Source: Acidimicrobiales bacterium
GTDB lineage: Bacteria > Actinomycetota > Acidimicrobiia > Acidimicrobiales > Aldehydirespiratoraceae
Assembly: GCA_041394245.1 (NCBI GenBank)
Contig: JAWKIR010000002.1
Span: forward strand, 1,488,001 to 1,552,000
DNA: 64,000 bases
Direction: 5' to 3'
How positions within the stretch are numbered: the first letter of the stretch is position 1; each line of letters opens with the position of its first letter. Below the pieces are notes generated by a model, which saw nothing but the letters and a program-made list of their open reading frames with translations, did no database searches and was not told the DNA's origin. Positions 8,820-17,139 of the stretch are shown here, in pieces. The position numbers and the translations under genes are program-made.

Positions 8820-10370
8820 ATGACCCAAGCAACCGCCGGCGCCGCACCCACTGTGGTCGACGACCCGCGACAAAGAATTCTGATTCTCGCGGCAACCTGC
8901 TCGGCGCTCGTGGCCGTCGTCGCCTCGGTCTCCGGCCTGAATGTTGCCCTTCAGGCCCTCTCCGCTGACCTTACGGCCAGCCAGGGCGAATTGTTGTGGG
9001 TTGTCAACGGCTACACGCTCGTTCTCGCCGCTCTCCTCATGCCGGTCGGCGCGATCGGTGATCGCATCGGTCGAAAGATCGTGCTGATGGCCGGGCTGGT
9101 CGTTTTCGCCGTCGCGAACGGCGCTTCCGCTCTGGCGCCCAACGTCGAGTCCCTCATCGCGCTGCGCATTGTCGCCGGCATCGGCGCCGCGATGGTCATG
9201 CCGGTCACGCTCTCGATCATCACGACGAGCTTCCCACCGGCCGAACGGGCCCGGGCGATCGGGATCTGGGCGGGGTTCGCGGGAACCGGTGGCATGCTCG
9301 GGCTGTTCGCATCCGCCGCGATCATCGACAACGCCACGTGGCCGTGGGTATTCACGGTCCCGCTGGGCCTGGCGCTGGCATCCCTCGGCCTGACGCTCCC
9401 GAACGTCCCAAGGTCGCGCGAATCACAGCAAGCCCGTTTCGACTGGTCCGGTTCTATTCTCTCCGTCGTCGCGGTAGGTGGTGTGGTGCTCGGTATTCAG
9501 GAGGGACCCGAGCGGGGTTGGACCAACGTCCTCACCCTCACGGCTCTCGCAATGGGAGTCGCCGCGACAATCGCGTTCGTTGTGGTTGAACTTCGGCGCG
9601 AACACCCGCTTCTCGACGTACGACTCTTCAAGAACCGGGCCTTGGCCGCGGGCTCGATCAACCTGTTCGCAACCTTCGCCGTCATGTTCGCCTTGTTCCT
9701 TGTCCTCATCCAGCTCCTCCAGGCCGGGTTCGGCTACACCGCGCTCACGGCTGCAGTTGCACTCCTCCCGATGGCCCTCGTGATGATGCCGCTCTCGGTC
9801 GTAGCCCCGACAATCGCCGCACGACTCGGCTACGAACGAACCCTCGTGACCGGGATGCTCCTCCTCGCAACTGGACTGACGCTCATCGCCTTCCTCGCCA
9901 ACACCGACGACGGCTACCTCTCGGTACTCCCGGGCCTCCTCGTCCTCGGCACCGGCGTCGGGCTCACAATGAGCCCGTCCACGACCGCGATCACCAGTTC
10001 GCTACCCGCGGACAAGCAGGGCGTTGCCTCCGCGCTCAACGACACCGTCAGAGAACTCGGCGGCGCGGTCGGCATCGCCCTCATCGGTGCGATACTCAAC
10101 GCCCAATACCGAAGCAACATCAGCGACACCGCAGTCACGCTCCCACCAGAGTTGGCCACACGAGTCCAAGAGGGAATCGGTGGCGCACTCGCCGCCGCAG
10201 CCCAACTCGGGCCCGACGGCGACGAACTCGCTCAAGCCGCCCAACAGGCCTTCGTCGACGGGTTCAAACCCGCGCTCCTGGCCGCCGCCGCAATCGCCGT
10301 CACCGCAGCGATCTACACGGCCGCTCCGAGACGTCGCCGTGATGATGCACGGGCACCACGCCGGACCTGA
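8820..10370 (+). CDS. MFS exporter, DHA2 (EmrB/QacA) family
   Basis: A 516-residue protein with about 14 membrane segments. The family features SGLNVALQALSADL (about 39-52) and the cytoplasmic loop AIGDRIGRKIVL (about 78-89) are visible, with a long final periplasmic helix before the last membrane segment. It probably exports hydrophobic or toxic compounds by proton antiport. It follows the universal stress gene and is divergent from a TetR gene, the usual layout of a TetR-controlled efflux pump. This is the second DHA2 pump in the window. Confidence 0.92.
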   Translation: MTQATAGAAPTVVDDPRQRILILAATCSALVAVVASVSGLNVALQALSADLTASQGELLWVVNGYTLVLAALLMPVGAIGDRIGRKIVLMAGLVVFAVANGASALAPNVESLIALRIVAGIGAAMVMPVTLSIITTSFPPAERARAIGIWAGFAGTGGMLGLFASAAIIDNATWPWVFTVPLGLALASLGLTLPNVPRSRESQQARFDWSGSILSVVAVGGVVLGIQEGPERGWTNVLTLTALAMGVAATIAFVVVELRREHPLLDVRLFKNRALAAGSINLFATFAVMFALFLVLIQLLQAGFGYTALTAAVALLPMALVMMPLSVVAPTIAARLGYERTLVTGMLLLATGLTLIAFLANTDDGYLSVLPGLLVLGTGVGLTMSPSTTAITSSLPADKQGVASALNDTVRELGGAVGIALIGAILNAQYRSNISDTAVTLPPELATRVQEGIGGALAAAAQLGPDGDELAQAAQQAFVDGFKPALLAAAAIAVTAAIYTAAPRRRRDDARAPRRT

Positions 10371-10697
10371 CAAGCGGCTCCCCCACGCCAGAGCGACTCC
10401 GCTCCGGCGATCAGATGAGCACCCCCGACCATCGATTCCAGCGGGGCCTGGTGTCCCCTACCGGGATTCTTCGCGCCCCACGCGCCCGAACGGGACACCT
10501 GCTCGCGGCCGTGGCCGGTCGCTCGAATCCGCTCCGTCCGGCCTGTTGAATACCCGGGGCCTGGCTCTACGGTTGCCGAGCGGCACCCCTCAGGGGATTC
10601 TGATTATCGGGGGCAGCTTTGTCTCGCATCATCTCGCGCCTCATCACAGCGCTCGCCCGTTCGCAAGGGGTCCGCCTTGGAGGCACAGATCCATGAG
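10371..10697. other. Convergent intergenic region with no gene seen
   Basis: These 327 bases lie between two convergent genes (exporter ending at 10370 and esterase ending at 10698). Open frames exist on both strands but none has protein-like composition, a ribosome site or recognisable motifs. A weak CCCC-TCA-GGGG repeat near 10586 is too short to call a terminator. I see nothing else. Confidence 0.5.
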
Positions 10698-11333
10698 TTA
10701 GTTGAACGCGGCGAGCCAGTGCCTCATGTCGTCGAGCATGGCATTGCTCAGGCCGTGCCCGCCGTCGTGCTCGCCCATGTTGACCTCGGCGCCGGCGTGT
10801 TCGAGGTTTCGGGCCTGGGTTCGGCTTCGTTCGAGTGGCACGTTGTGGTCTTGGCGGCCGGCGAGAACGAGCGCCTTGGTGCCCTTGGCGGTCGAGAGAT
10901 CGAGCGGGGTGCCGTCGACGTCGACGATGGTGCCGCAACACCAGAATCCCGCTGGTCTCGATGAGTCCGGTGTCGCGTATGCGAGCCATGCAGCGAGACC
11001 GGCACCCTGGGAGAAGCCCCCGACGACGACGTGACTTCGCTCGATATGGAGACGGGAGCAGACCGACTCGACGAGGCGGTCGAGGCCGCTCAGCGCGGTG
11101 GCGAATGACGCGGGATCAGGCCGCCATGTGTCGTCGAAGTCATACCAGCTGGCACCGCCGCCCGGGGTGTCGATCGGTCCACGAGGACACAACACGAAGA
11201 ACCGGCCGTCAGGATCGACCCGTGACGAGATCGACGCGATGTCGTGCTGAGTCGCGCCGAATCCGTGAAGCAGGACCAACAGACGTTCGCAGTCGCCGCG
11301 CCCATCGAGCCGAAACGTGAACTCGCCGCTCAT
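10698..11333 (-). CDS. Alpha/beta hydrolase, carboxylesterase/phospholipase type
   Basis: A 211-residue serine hydrolase. The catalytic triad is visible: Ser108 in GGFSQG, Asp162 in GRQDHNVP and His193 in DGGHGLS. The oxyanion loop HGFGA is at 23-27. The length is normal for the small esterase family that hydrolyses acyl esters or lysophospholipids. Its ATG overlaps the stop of the dioxygenase gene by four bases. Next to a BVMO and a ring-cleavage dioxygenase, hydrolysis of an ester or lactone made by the BVMO is a reasonable inference. Confidence 0.9.
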   Translation of the reverse strand: MSGEFTFRLDGRGDCERLLVLLHGFGATQHDIASISSRVDPDGRFFVLCPRGPIDTPGGGASWYDFDDTWRPDPASFATALSGLDRLVESVCSRLHIERSHVVVGGFSQGAGLAAWLAYATPDSSRPAGFWCCGTIVDVDGTPLDLSTAKGTKALVLAGRQDHNVPLERSRTQARNLEHAGAEVNMGEHDGGHGLSNAMLDDMRHWLAAFN

Positions 11334-12166
11334 ACGCTGAACTGGCCGAACGCGTATGCAGAGATGGTGGCGCCCATCGCCTGATCGACAAACACGTGTC
11401 GACCGACGTCATCGCCGGCTGCTCCTGCGATGACCATGAGCGGCAGAAGGTGTTCCTCACGCGGGTGAGCGAGACGAGCCGCTGGGGCCCTGTCCCAATC
11501 GGCCAAGAGTTGCCGGCGCTGCTGCGGGGGAGCCTCGCAAGCAGAGGTGAGCCACGAATCGAAGACAGATGAGCTGTCCGCCGCCTGCAGGGTCATGAAT
11601 GACGCCATGTTGTGATAGCTGAGCCCGCTGCCGAGGATCAGCGTTCCCTCGCGCCGCAACGGTGCGAGTGCGTTGCCGAGGTCGAGGTGGAAGCCGGCGT
11701 CGAGGTCGGAGCGCAGCGAGACCTGCACGACGGGAATGTCTGCGTCGGGGTACATCAGCAACAGCGGCACGAAGACGCCGTGGTCGAAACCTCGCTCGTC
11801 GTCGAATCGATGGGCGATCCCGGCGTCGGCGAGCAGTTCGCCGATCCGTCGACCGAGCGCGGGTGAACCTGGGGCCGGGTAGCTGAGCTCGTAGGTGTGC
11901 GTCGGGAATCCGTAGTAGTCGAACAGCATCCGCGGCGCCTCGGCGGTGCTGACCTCGACGACCTCGCCCTCGTGGTGGCCCGAGACCACGACGATGTTGT
12001 CGGGTCGCACGCCCAGCCTGTCGGAAAACGATCTGAGGAACTGGGCCAGGCGATCCCAGGTGTCGGGGGGACCCATGGTCCAGTCCATGAAGAAGCATGG
12101 ACCACCGCCGTGCGGGATGAACACCGAAGGAAGCTCGGGCGGTTCGATGATGGCCGGGCCGTTCAT
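11330..12166 (-). CDS. DODA-type (class III, LigB-like) aromatic ring-opening dioxygenase
   Basis: A 278-residue protein. Conserved histidines suit metal binding and catalysis: IPHGGG (H19), VSGHHE (H64/H65), FDHGVF (H129) and HPREEH (H234, H239). This matches bacterial homologues of plant DOPA-dioxygenase, which open catechol rings with a single metal ion. GGAGA precedes ATG 12166, 12 bases after the stop of a truncated isomerase-like gene. Together with the esterase and BVMO it suggests breakdown of an aromatic or catechol intermediate. The substrate is unknown. Confidence 0.88.
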   Translation of the reverse strand: MNGPAIIEPPELPSVFIPHGGGPCFFMDWTMGPPDTWDRLAQFLRSFSDRLGVRPDNIVVVSGHHEGEVVEVSTAEAPRMLFDYYGFPTHTYELSYPAPGSPALGRRIGELLADAGIAHRFDDERGFDHGVFVPLLLMYPDADIPVVQVSLRSDLDAGFHLDLGNALAPLRREGTLILGSGLSYHNMASFMTLQAADSSSVFDSWLTSACEAPPQQRRQLLADWDRAPAARLAHPREEHLLPLMVIAGAAGDDVGRHVFVDQAMGATISAYAFGQFSV

Positions 12167-12175
12167 GACGTCTCC

Positions 12176-12352
12176 TTAGAAGCCGGGGAAGATCTGACGA
12201 AGGCGATCGAGTACTGCTGGTTCCGACGCGACCACCGAGTCGGGCGTGCGGCCCGGGCTCAAACGGCCGTACACCAGCCGCACGAACGCCGACGTCGACA
12301 TGTCGAGGTGCGAATCGAGCTCCTCCCCCGGCCGAGGTTCACGGAGGCGGAC
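12176..12352 (-). pseudogene. C-terminal fragment of a mycothiol-dependent maleylpyruvate isomerase-family gene
   Basis: On the minus strand the frame ending in TAA at 12178-12176 reads AFVRLVYGRLSPGRTPDSVV followed by LDRLRQIFPGF. This is the typical C-terminal end of MDMPI/TIGR03083-type mycothiol-dependent proteins. Only about 45-60 residues remain; upstream, the same frame turns into composition with no family resemblance, over a transposase-like remnant on the other strand. The intact genes are about 200 residues or more. I read this as a gene cut by a mobile element, leaving its 3' end in front of the dioxygenase gene. Confidence 0.5.
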
Positions 12353-12361
12353 CGTGGGCTC

Positions 12362-12513
12362 GACCTCGAGGACGTCACCGCCAACCCGACCGGTGCATGG
12401 ACCACCCGGGCAGCCCGCAACCTGTTCCTCCGCCACGCCGACCGGCTCGCCGACCTGCTGGAACGATTCATCGCCGGTCTCGACAGGGTGGTGCCGGTTC
12501 TCCCTCCGACCTG
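12362..12513 (+). mobile_element. Transposase (integrase-core) remnant
   Basis: A plus-strand reading gives DVTANPTGAWTTRAARNLFL then RHADRLAD and RFIAGLDRVV, with no start codon and no complete domain. This order closely resembles the middle of the rve integrase core of IS3/IS481-type transposases, where VTANPTGAW..QQARNL is followed about 20-25 residues later by QF..GFDEVF. About ten residues that usually separate the two blocks, containing a catalytic aspartate, are absent, so it is a decayed fragment. It lies between the BVMO stop and the isomerase fragment and probably broke the latter. Confidence 0.5.
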
Positions 12514-12525
12514 CGTGCCGCATCA

Positions 12526-14136
12526 TCAAGCCAGTTCGAACCCGCTGTACCCGTCTGCCGCGCATCCTCGGCACGAGTCCGCGTAGAACGGGACCCCGCC
12601 GGGGAAATTCAACAGCTCGCGAGGCTTGCCGGGGATATTGGCACCGACGTACCAGGAATCGGCTCTGTCGAACAAAGTCATGTCCCCGATCGTGCGCACC
12701 AGGTCGCGCCACGAGTCCTCCGCCTGAGGCGTTGCTTCGATCCGAGTGACACCCTGGCGCCTCAGGTCGTCGAGCAGCTGCACGACCCAGCTGCCCTGTA
12801 CTTCTGCGCAGGTCGGCCCGTTGCAGAAACCTGATGGGCTCTGCGGCCCGTAGAGATAGATCAGATTCGGGAAGCCCGCGCTGGCGAGGCCGAGGTGGCT
12901 ACGAACCCCGCGAGCCCAGTAGTCCTTCAAGGTGACGTCGGAACTCCCCCGGATGTCGATGCTGGTGAGACCACCCGTGACCGCGTCGAACCCGGTGGCC
13001 ATGACGAGCAAGTCGACGTCGAAGTCGCCGGATCTCGTCCGAACGCCGGTCGTCGTGATGCGCTCGATGGGCGAGGCCTTGAGGTCCACCAGGGTCACGT
13101 TCGGCTGGTTGAACGCGTCGTAATAGGTCTGTTCGAGTGAAGGTCGCTTGACGCCGAACGGGTGGGGCGGCTCGGTCGGGGCGAGCAGCTCAGCGACCGC
13201 CGGGTCGTGCACGCGGGCGCGGACCTTGTCCCGCCAGAAGTCGTAGGCGGTGCGATTGGCGGCCTCCTCGGTCATCACGTCCGCGAAGTTGCCGGCCCAG
13301 AAGTTGAAGCCTCCGGCCTGCCACATCTGTTCGAAACCAGCGCGACGCTCGTCATCGGAGAGCTCGAGCGCTGACTCCTCGCGTCGGATGATGTCGAAAC
13401 CCGCGAACGTCTCGGTACGTGTGCGGAAGACATTCGCGTATCCAACCTTCGCCTCGTCCTGTTCGGTGCGGGTGAGGCGGCGTTGTTGCATGGCGAGCGC
13501 AAGGATGGGTGTCCGCTGGAACACGGTGACCGTCGCGGCGATCTTCGCCGCTTCCTGGATCACTTGGACACCGCTGGCGCCCGTGCCGATGACACCGACG
13601 CGCAGTCCCGTCATGTCGAGACCTTCTTGGGGCCAGTGCGCCGTGTGGTGGCATTGGCCCTCGTAATCGTCCAGTCCGGGCAGGTCGGGGATGTAGGCCT
13701 TTGACGCGAAGCCGGTGCAGAGCACCAGGAACCGGGTTCGAAGGGACTGCCCGTTCCGTGTGGTGAGGTTCCAGCAGGATGCCGCCTCGTCCCACGTGGC
13801 CGTGTCGAGCCGGGTGTCGAAGCGGATGTCGCGGCTCAGATCCCACTTGTCGTCGACGTACTGGAAGTACCGACGAAGCGCTGTCCAGTCCGGGAATCGC
13901 TCGTCCCAGTACCAGTCCTTCCACAGCTCTTCGTCGGAGAACTCGTAGACGGGCACATGCGAGTCGACCCGGGCGCCGGGGTAGCAGTTCCAGTGCCAGA
14001 TTCCACCGAGCCCGGAGCCGGCTTCGAGCAACACCGTCGAGAACCCCAATGTGCGCAGGCGATGCAACTGGTACAGGCCCGCAAAGCCGGCGCCGACGAC
14101 CACCACGTCATGATCGAGTCCATGTGGTGCCGTCAT
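12526..14136 (-). CDS. Baeyer-Villiger flavin monooxygenase
   Basis: A 536-residue FAD/NADPH monooxygenase. FAD-binding GAGFAG is at 15-20, the NADPH-binding GTGASG at 184-189, and the Baeyer-Villiger fingerprint FxGxxxHxxxWP at 158-169 as YEGQCHHTAHWP (Phe changed to Tyr). Such enzymes insert oxygen next to a ketone, giving esters or lactones (cyclohexanone/steroid monooxygenase group). I chose ATG 14136 because it gives an ATGA overlap with the upstream oxidoreductase stop; an upstream start would add 11 poor residues. The downstream esterase could open the ester product. Confidence 0.93.
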   Translation of the reverse strand: MTAPHGLDHDVVVVGAGFAGLYQLHRLRTLGFSTVLLEAGSGLGGIWHWNCYPGARVDSHVPVYEFSDEELWKDWYWDERFPDWTALRRYFQYVDDKWDLSRDIRFDTRLDTATWDEAASCWNLTTRNGQSLRTRFLVLCTGFASKAYIPDLPGLDDYEGQCHHTAHWPQEGLDMTGLRVGVIGTGASGVQVIQEAAKIAATVTVFQRTPILALAMQQRRLTRTEQDEAKVGYANVFRTRTETFAGFDIIRREESALELSDDERRAGFEQMWQAGGFNFWAGNFADVMTEEAANRTAYDFWRDKVRARVHDPAVAELLAPTEPPHPFGVKRPSLEQTYYDAFNQPNVTLVDLKASPIERITTTGVRTRSGDFDVDLLVMATGFDAVTGGLTSIDIRGSSDVTLKDYWARGVRSHLGLASAGFPNLIYLYGPQSPSGFCNGPTCAEVQGSWVVQLLDDLRRQGVTRIEATPQAEDSWRDLVRTIGDMTLFDRADSWYVGANIPGKPRELLNFPGGVPFYADSCRGCAADGYSGFELA

Positions 14137-15155
14137 GGGTTCGTGACACCTCGAGCCACATCGGCCCATGCGTGCAGGGCTGACGGATCGTTCGTCCAGT
14201 CCAGGCCCCCGAAGTAGCTGACGACTCTCGTCGCGAGCCCGTGGTAGCGCTCCAGGATCTTGTCGGCCAGCTCGCTTCGTTGGCCGGTGACCACGAAGTT
14301 GTCGAGCAGTTCGTCGGACACCTCGGCGGCCATGCCTTCAAGGTCGCGGGCACGTTGTCGCTCGCGAATGCGATCGGTCGTTCCGTCGAAACCCAACTGC
14401 TCGAAGATGAACGCATAGTTGGGAGTCGACCCGTAGAACGCGACCTGCATCCGTGCGAAGTTGCGCCAGCGCGCCTCGTCGCCGTCGATCGGGACGATGA
14501 ACGCCGGCACGATGACCTCCAGATCCTCGATGGCGCGGCCTGCCTTGCCGGCACCCTCCCGGAGGTTGGGGATCACCGTGTCGCGGAGGTACGTGGGGTG
14601 GTTGAGCGGATGGACGTGCACGCCGTCGGCAACCTCGCCGGCCATCCGAAGCATCCACGGGTTCACGGCAGCGACGTCGATCGGCGGATTCGGCGCGCTG
14701 ATCGGCCCGGGAGACCACTGCGCTGGCAGCAGGTCGAGGTGGTAGAACACGCCGTCCACCGCCAGCGGCTCATCGCCCCGAAACGCGCGAAAGATCGCCT
14801 GCATCGCCAGCACGTACTCCTTGAGCCGTGGTCCGGGATGCTCGAAGTCGGAGCCATAGCGGCGGGTGATGTGTGCGCGCACCTGTGTGCCGAGCCCCAG
14901 CCGAAAGCGACCGCCGGTCGCCTCGGCGAGTTCCCAGGCGATCTCCGCGGTCACCATGGGACTGCGGGGAAAGGCGACCGCGACGCCGGTGAGGATGTCG
15001 ATGTCGGCAGCCAAGGCGGCAGCGCCGCAGCCGAGGTATGCAGTGCGGCCGCCCTCGGTGACCACGATTCCCGAGAAACCGGCCCGCTCAGCGTCCTGGG
15101 CGAATGCGACCATCGAGCGAAGTGGAAGGCCGCCAGTCATCACGTCGAACTTCAT
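14133..15155 (-). CDS. Luciferase-like (LLM) oxidoreductase, probably F420-dependent
   Basis: A 340-residue TIM-barrel protein of the bacterial luciferase superfamily. The N-terminal strand MKFDVMTGG, VTEGGRTAY near residue 32, and RFRLGLGTQV near residue 82 match the TIGR03617-type actinobacterial F420 group. These enzymes use reduced F420 or flavin to reduce or oxidise small organic compounds. It is translationally coupled to the BVMO (4-base overlap), so it may reduce or oxidise the substrate just before oxygen insertion. Cofactor preference is inferred from family resemblance only. Confidence 0.87.
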   Translation of the reverse strand: MKFDVMTGGLPLRSMVAFAQDAERAGFSGIVVTEGGRTAYLGCGAAALAADIDILTGVAVAFPRSPMVTAEIAWELAEATGGRFRLGLGTQVRAHITRRYGSDFEHPGPRLKEYVLAMQAIFRAFRGDEPLAVDGVFYHLDLLPAQWSPGPISAPNPPIDVAAVNPWMLRMAGEVADGVHVHPLNHPTYLRDTVIPNLREGAGKAGRAIEDLEVIVPAFIVPIDGDEARWRNFARMQVAFYGSTPNYAFIFEQLGFDGTTDRIRERQRARDLEGMAAEVSDELLDNFVVTGQRSELADKILERYHGLATRVVSYFGGLDWTNDPSALHAWADVARGVTNP

Positions 15156-15200
15156 CGGTGGGGCTCCTCATCCGGCTTCGTCACGGTGTGTTCCCCGACA

Positions 15201-15750
15201 TCAGATATCGCGCTCGCGGCCTTCCCAATCCGGTGACCTCAGCTTGTTCTTGTACAGCTTGCCGGTGGGGAGCCGGGGGAGCTCGTCGTGGAACTCGAAG
15301 CGCTGCGGGCACTTGAAGTGGGCGATGTGCTCGCGCACGTGCGACCTCAATTCGACGTTCGTCGTCGTCTCCGATCAGCAGCGGGAGAGAGACGTTGGGG
15401 GCGTGTTGCAGAGCGGATGCGGCGATCTCCGCTTTCTCCGAAGTGGTGATGAGCGATCGAGCCCCAGAGTCCTGGAGGATGTAGCCGACCTCCTCAGCCG
15501 AGAGGTAACTGTTGATCGTCGTCACATACAGACCGGATCGCAGCGCTGCCCACATGACCTCGAAGAAGCGCGGCTGGTTCTCGCTGAAGATGGCGACGTG
15601 ATCACCGGGAACCAAGCCTCGCTCCCGCCACAGTCGGGCCAACTGGTTCGATCGGTCGTCGAGTTGCCGGTAGCTCACGACCTCGCCGGAACGACCCATG
15701 ATCACTGCCGGGTGGTCCGGTCGGGTTACTGCGTGAGCCCCTGGGTACAC
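15201..15750 (-). pseudogene. Acyl-CoA synthetase (AMP-ligase) with internal deletion and frameshift
   Basis: From 15750 the minus strand encodes a normal AMP-ligase N-terminus (YRQLDDRSNQLARL, HVAIFSENQPRFFEVMWAA, about residues 27-72) up to LLIGDDDE near residue 130. Beyond about 15355 a different frame encodes the extreme C-terminus, with HIAHFKCPQRFEF and LPRLPTGKLYKNKLRSP, ending in TGA at 15203-15201. The roughly 330 residues between, including the ATP-binding YTSGTTG-type loop, are gone. The open frame itself runs on to 15181 and is non-functional. An assembly collapse is the alternative to a real deletion. Confidence 0.8.
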
Positions 15751-16110
15751 GATCGCTCTCCTCCGCCCGCATCTCGTTGGGCTCGACTCTCGATGATCGG
15801 GCGTTGTGAAGCGCCTCGGCTGTCAGATGTGACGACGACTGTCGAGACGCCCCTGCTCAACCTCGTGAAGTCCACAGTCTGACCGTCCCTGTATCGGCTC
15901 GTCAAGACAGCAGCCGACAAGTGTCGCATGAAGAGGGCGAGATACACTGAGCCCGATCTGCCTTCATAACAAAAGTCGAGGCGTGTATCCACCGGAATCC
16001 ACGAGACGATCGTGTACGTGTGTAGTGTCCCGAAGACGGGGCGCAGGTTGCGTGGGGATGAACGCGAGTCCCGCTGCGTTTGCAACGTCGGGCGAAGAGA
16101 GGAGAGCCGG
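15751..16110. other. Intergenic region with a palindrome, divergent from ligase relic and ferredoxin
   Basis: No convincing gene is seen in these 360 bases. The perfect inverted repeat CGACA-AG-TGTCG at 15915-15926 lies between the leftward ligase relic and the rightward ferredoxin and could be a regulator site. An ATG at 16012 is in frame with the ferredoxin, but its extension is not ferredoxin-like and the ribosome site favours 16111. Confidence 0.4.
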
Positions 16111-16305
16111 ATGCGGATACAGGTGGACCAAGCTCGCTGTCATGGGCACCAGATGTGCGCGATCGCCGCGCCCGAGGTGTTCGGTAGCGACGAGATCGGC
16201 AACGCGGCGGTCTTGATCGTGGGCGATGTCCCGCGCGATCTGGAGGCGGCAGCGAGACGCGCCGAAGACAACTGTCCTGAACGCGCGATCGAGATCATCG
16301 AATGA
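16111..16305 (+). CDS. Small ferredoxin, [3Fe-4S]-type with Cys-to-His substitution
   Basis: A 64-residue protein starting MRIQVDQARCHGHQMCAIAA; GAGGAG precedes ATG 16111. Cluster ligands read C10-x2-H13-x2-C16 ... C55-P, so the second position of the usual C-x2-(C/x)-x2-C pattern is histidine. Such single-cluster ferredoxins are the usual electron donors for actinobacterial P450s. It heads a rightward group with thioesterase, acyl-CoA dehydrogenase and BVMO. No P450 adjoins it, so it may serve either P450 in this window (5583, 35141). Confidence 0.9.
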   Translation: MRIQVDQARCHGHQMCAIAAPEVFGSDEIGNAAVLIVGDVPRDLEAAARRAEDNCPERAIEIIE

Positions 16306-16449
16306 CCACGTGACGCTCAACGCAGGCCTCGACTGACTCTGCAGACCACCACCCACATCTTCGAGATCGACCAGATGCCGGGCGGTCCCATCCGCCCTGA
16401 TCTCGCTCGGGGTGAAACAAGTCGGCACGCTTGTAGTATCGATTCGCCT

Positions 16450-17100
16450 ATGCCTTCGTTCTCCGATCAGGTTTCCGCGTCCCCGAGTCGAGTGGCGTGC
16501 GCCACCGCCGTGCGTGAACTCAGTCACTCGATCGTCGGCCATGCCGTCGCCGACGATGTTCTCGACCGAATCACCTCATTCGTCCGCGACATGCTCCCCG
16601 AAGTCGAATCCGCTGGGTTGCGGTCACGCCCGGTCGACGACATGAAGCGGCGGCTGTTCGAGGTCGCGCCGCTCGACGGTGACAGCATGGAGCACTACCC
16701 CGATTGTGTCGTGTCGGGCCCGGCGAATCCGATGGGGATGGCGATCACCTGCCATCGCCACCGCGATGATGCAGTAGCGCACGTGTCGTTCGGTGCTGCG
16801 TTCGAGGGTGCCCCTGGCCGCGCTCACGGAGGGATCGTCGCCGCGGTGTTCGACGACGTCATGGGTTTTGTGCTGTCGATGCTCCAGACGCCTGCATACA
16901 CCGGGCGGCTGACCGTGAGCTACCTCGCGCCGACCCCACTGGCGGTCGATCTCGAGTTTCGTGCGCGGTTGCGAAATCGTGACGGCCGCAAGCTTTGGAT
17001 CGACGGCGAAGCAAACGTCGGAGGGAAGCGCTTCGCCCAAGCCGAGGGCTTGTTCATTGCGATTCCGCACGAGGAGTTCGGAAGGATCGAGCCGAGCTGA
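16450..17100 (+). CDS. PaaI/hotdog-fold acyl-CoA thioesterase
   Basis: A 216-residue protein from ATG 16450. The catalytic hotdog segment RAHGGIVAAVFDDVMG (about residues 124-139) and the strand YTGRLTVSYLAPTPL match PaaI-type thioesterases, which release CoA from stalled or toxic acyl-CoAs. The N-terminal 80 residues are longer than in minimal hotdog enzymes. It precedes the acyl-CoA dehydrogenase by 39 bases and probably belongs to the same unit. The substrate is unknown. Confidence 0.82.
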   Translation: MPSFSDQVSASPSRVACATAVRELSHSIVGHAVADDVLDRITSFVRDMLPEVESAGLRSRPVDDMKRRLFEVAPLDGDSMEHYPDCVVSGPANPMGMAITCHRHRDDAVAHVSFGAAFEGAPGRAHGGIVAAVFDDVMGFVLSMLQTPAYTGRLTVSYLAPTPLAVDLEFRARLRNRDGRKLWIDGEANVGGKRFAQAEGLFIAIPHEEFGRIEPS

Positions 17101-17139
17101 CGGGACCTCGCCAGTTGTCGCGAAGACGAGACATATGTC

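Noticed and set aside
10586..10596. CCCC-TCA-GGGG as a terminator between convergent genes
   Set aside because: Four-base stem without T-run.
15726..16085. 119-codon minus-strand frame upstream of the ligase relic
   Set aside because: No family pattern, no ribosome site; overlaps the likely promoter region and ferredoxin leader.
17130..17139. Palindrome GACATATGTC just before the dehydrogenase start
   Set aside because: Only ten bases and partly made by the CATATG context of the start region; not enough to call an operator.
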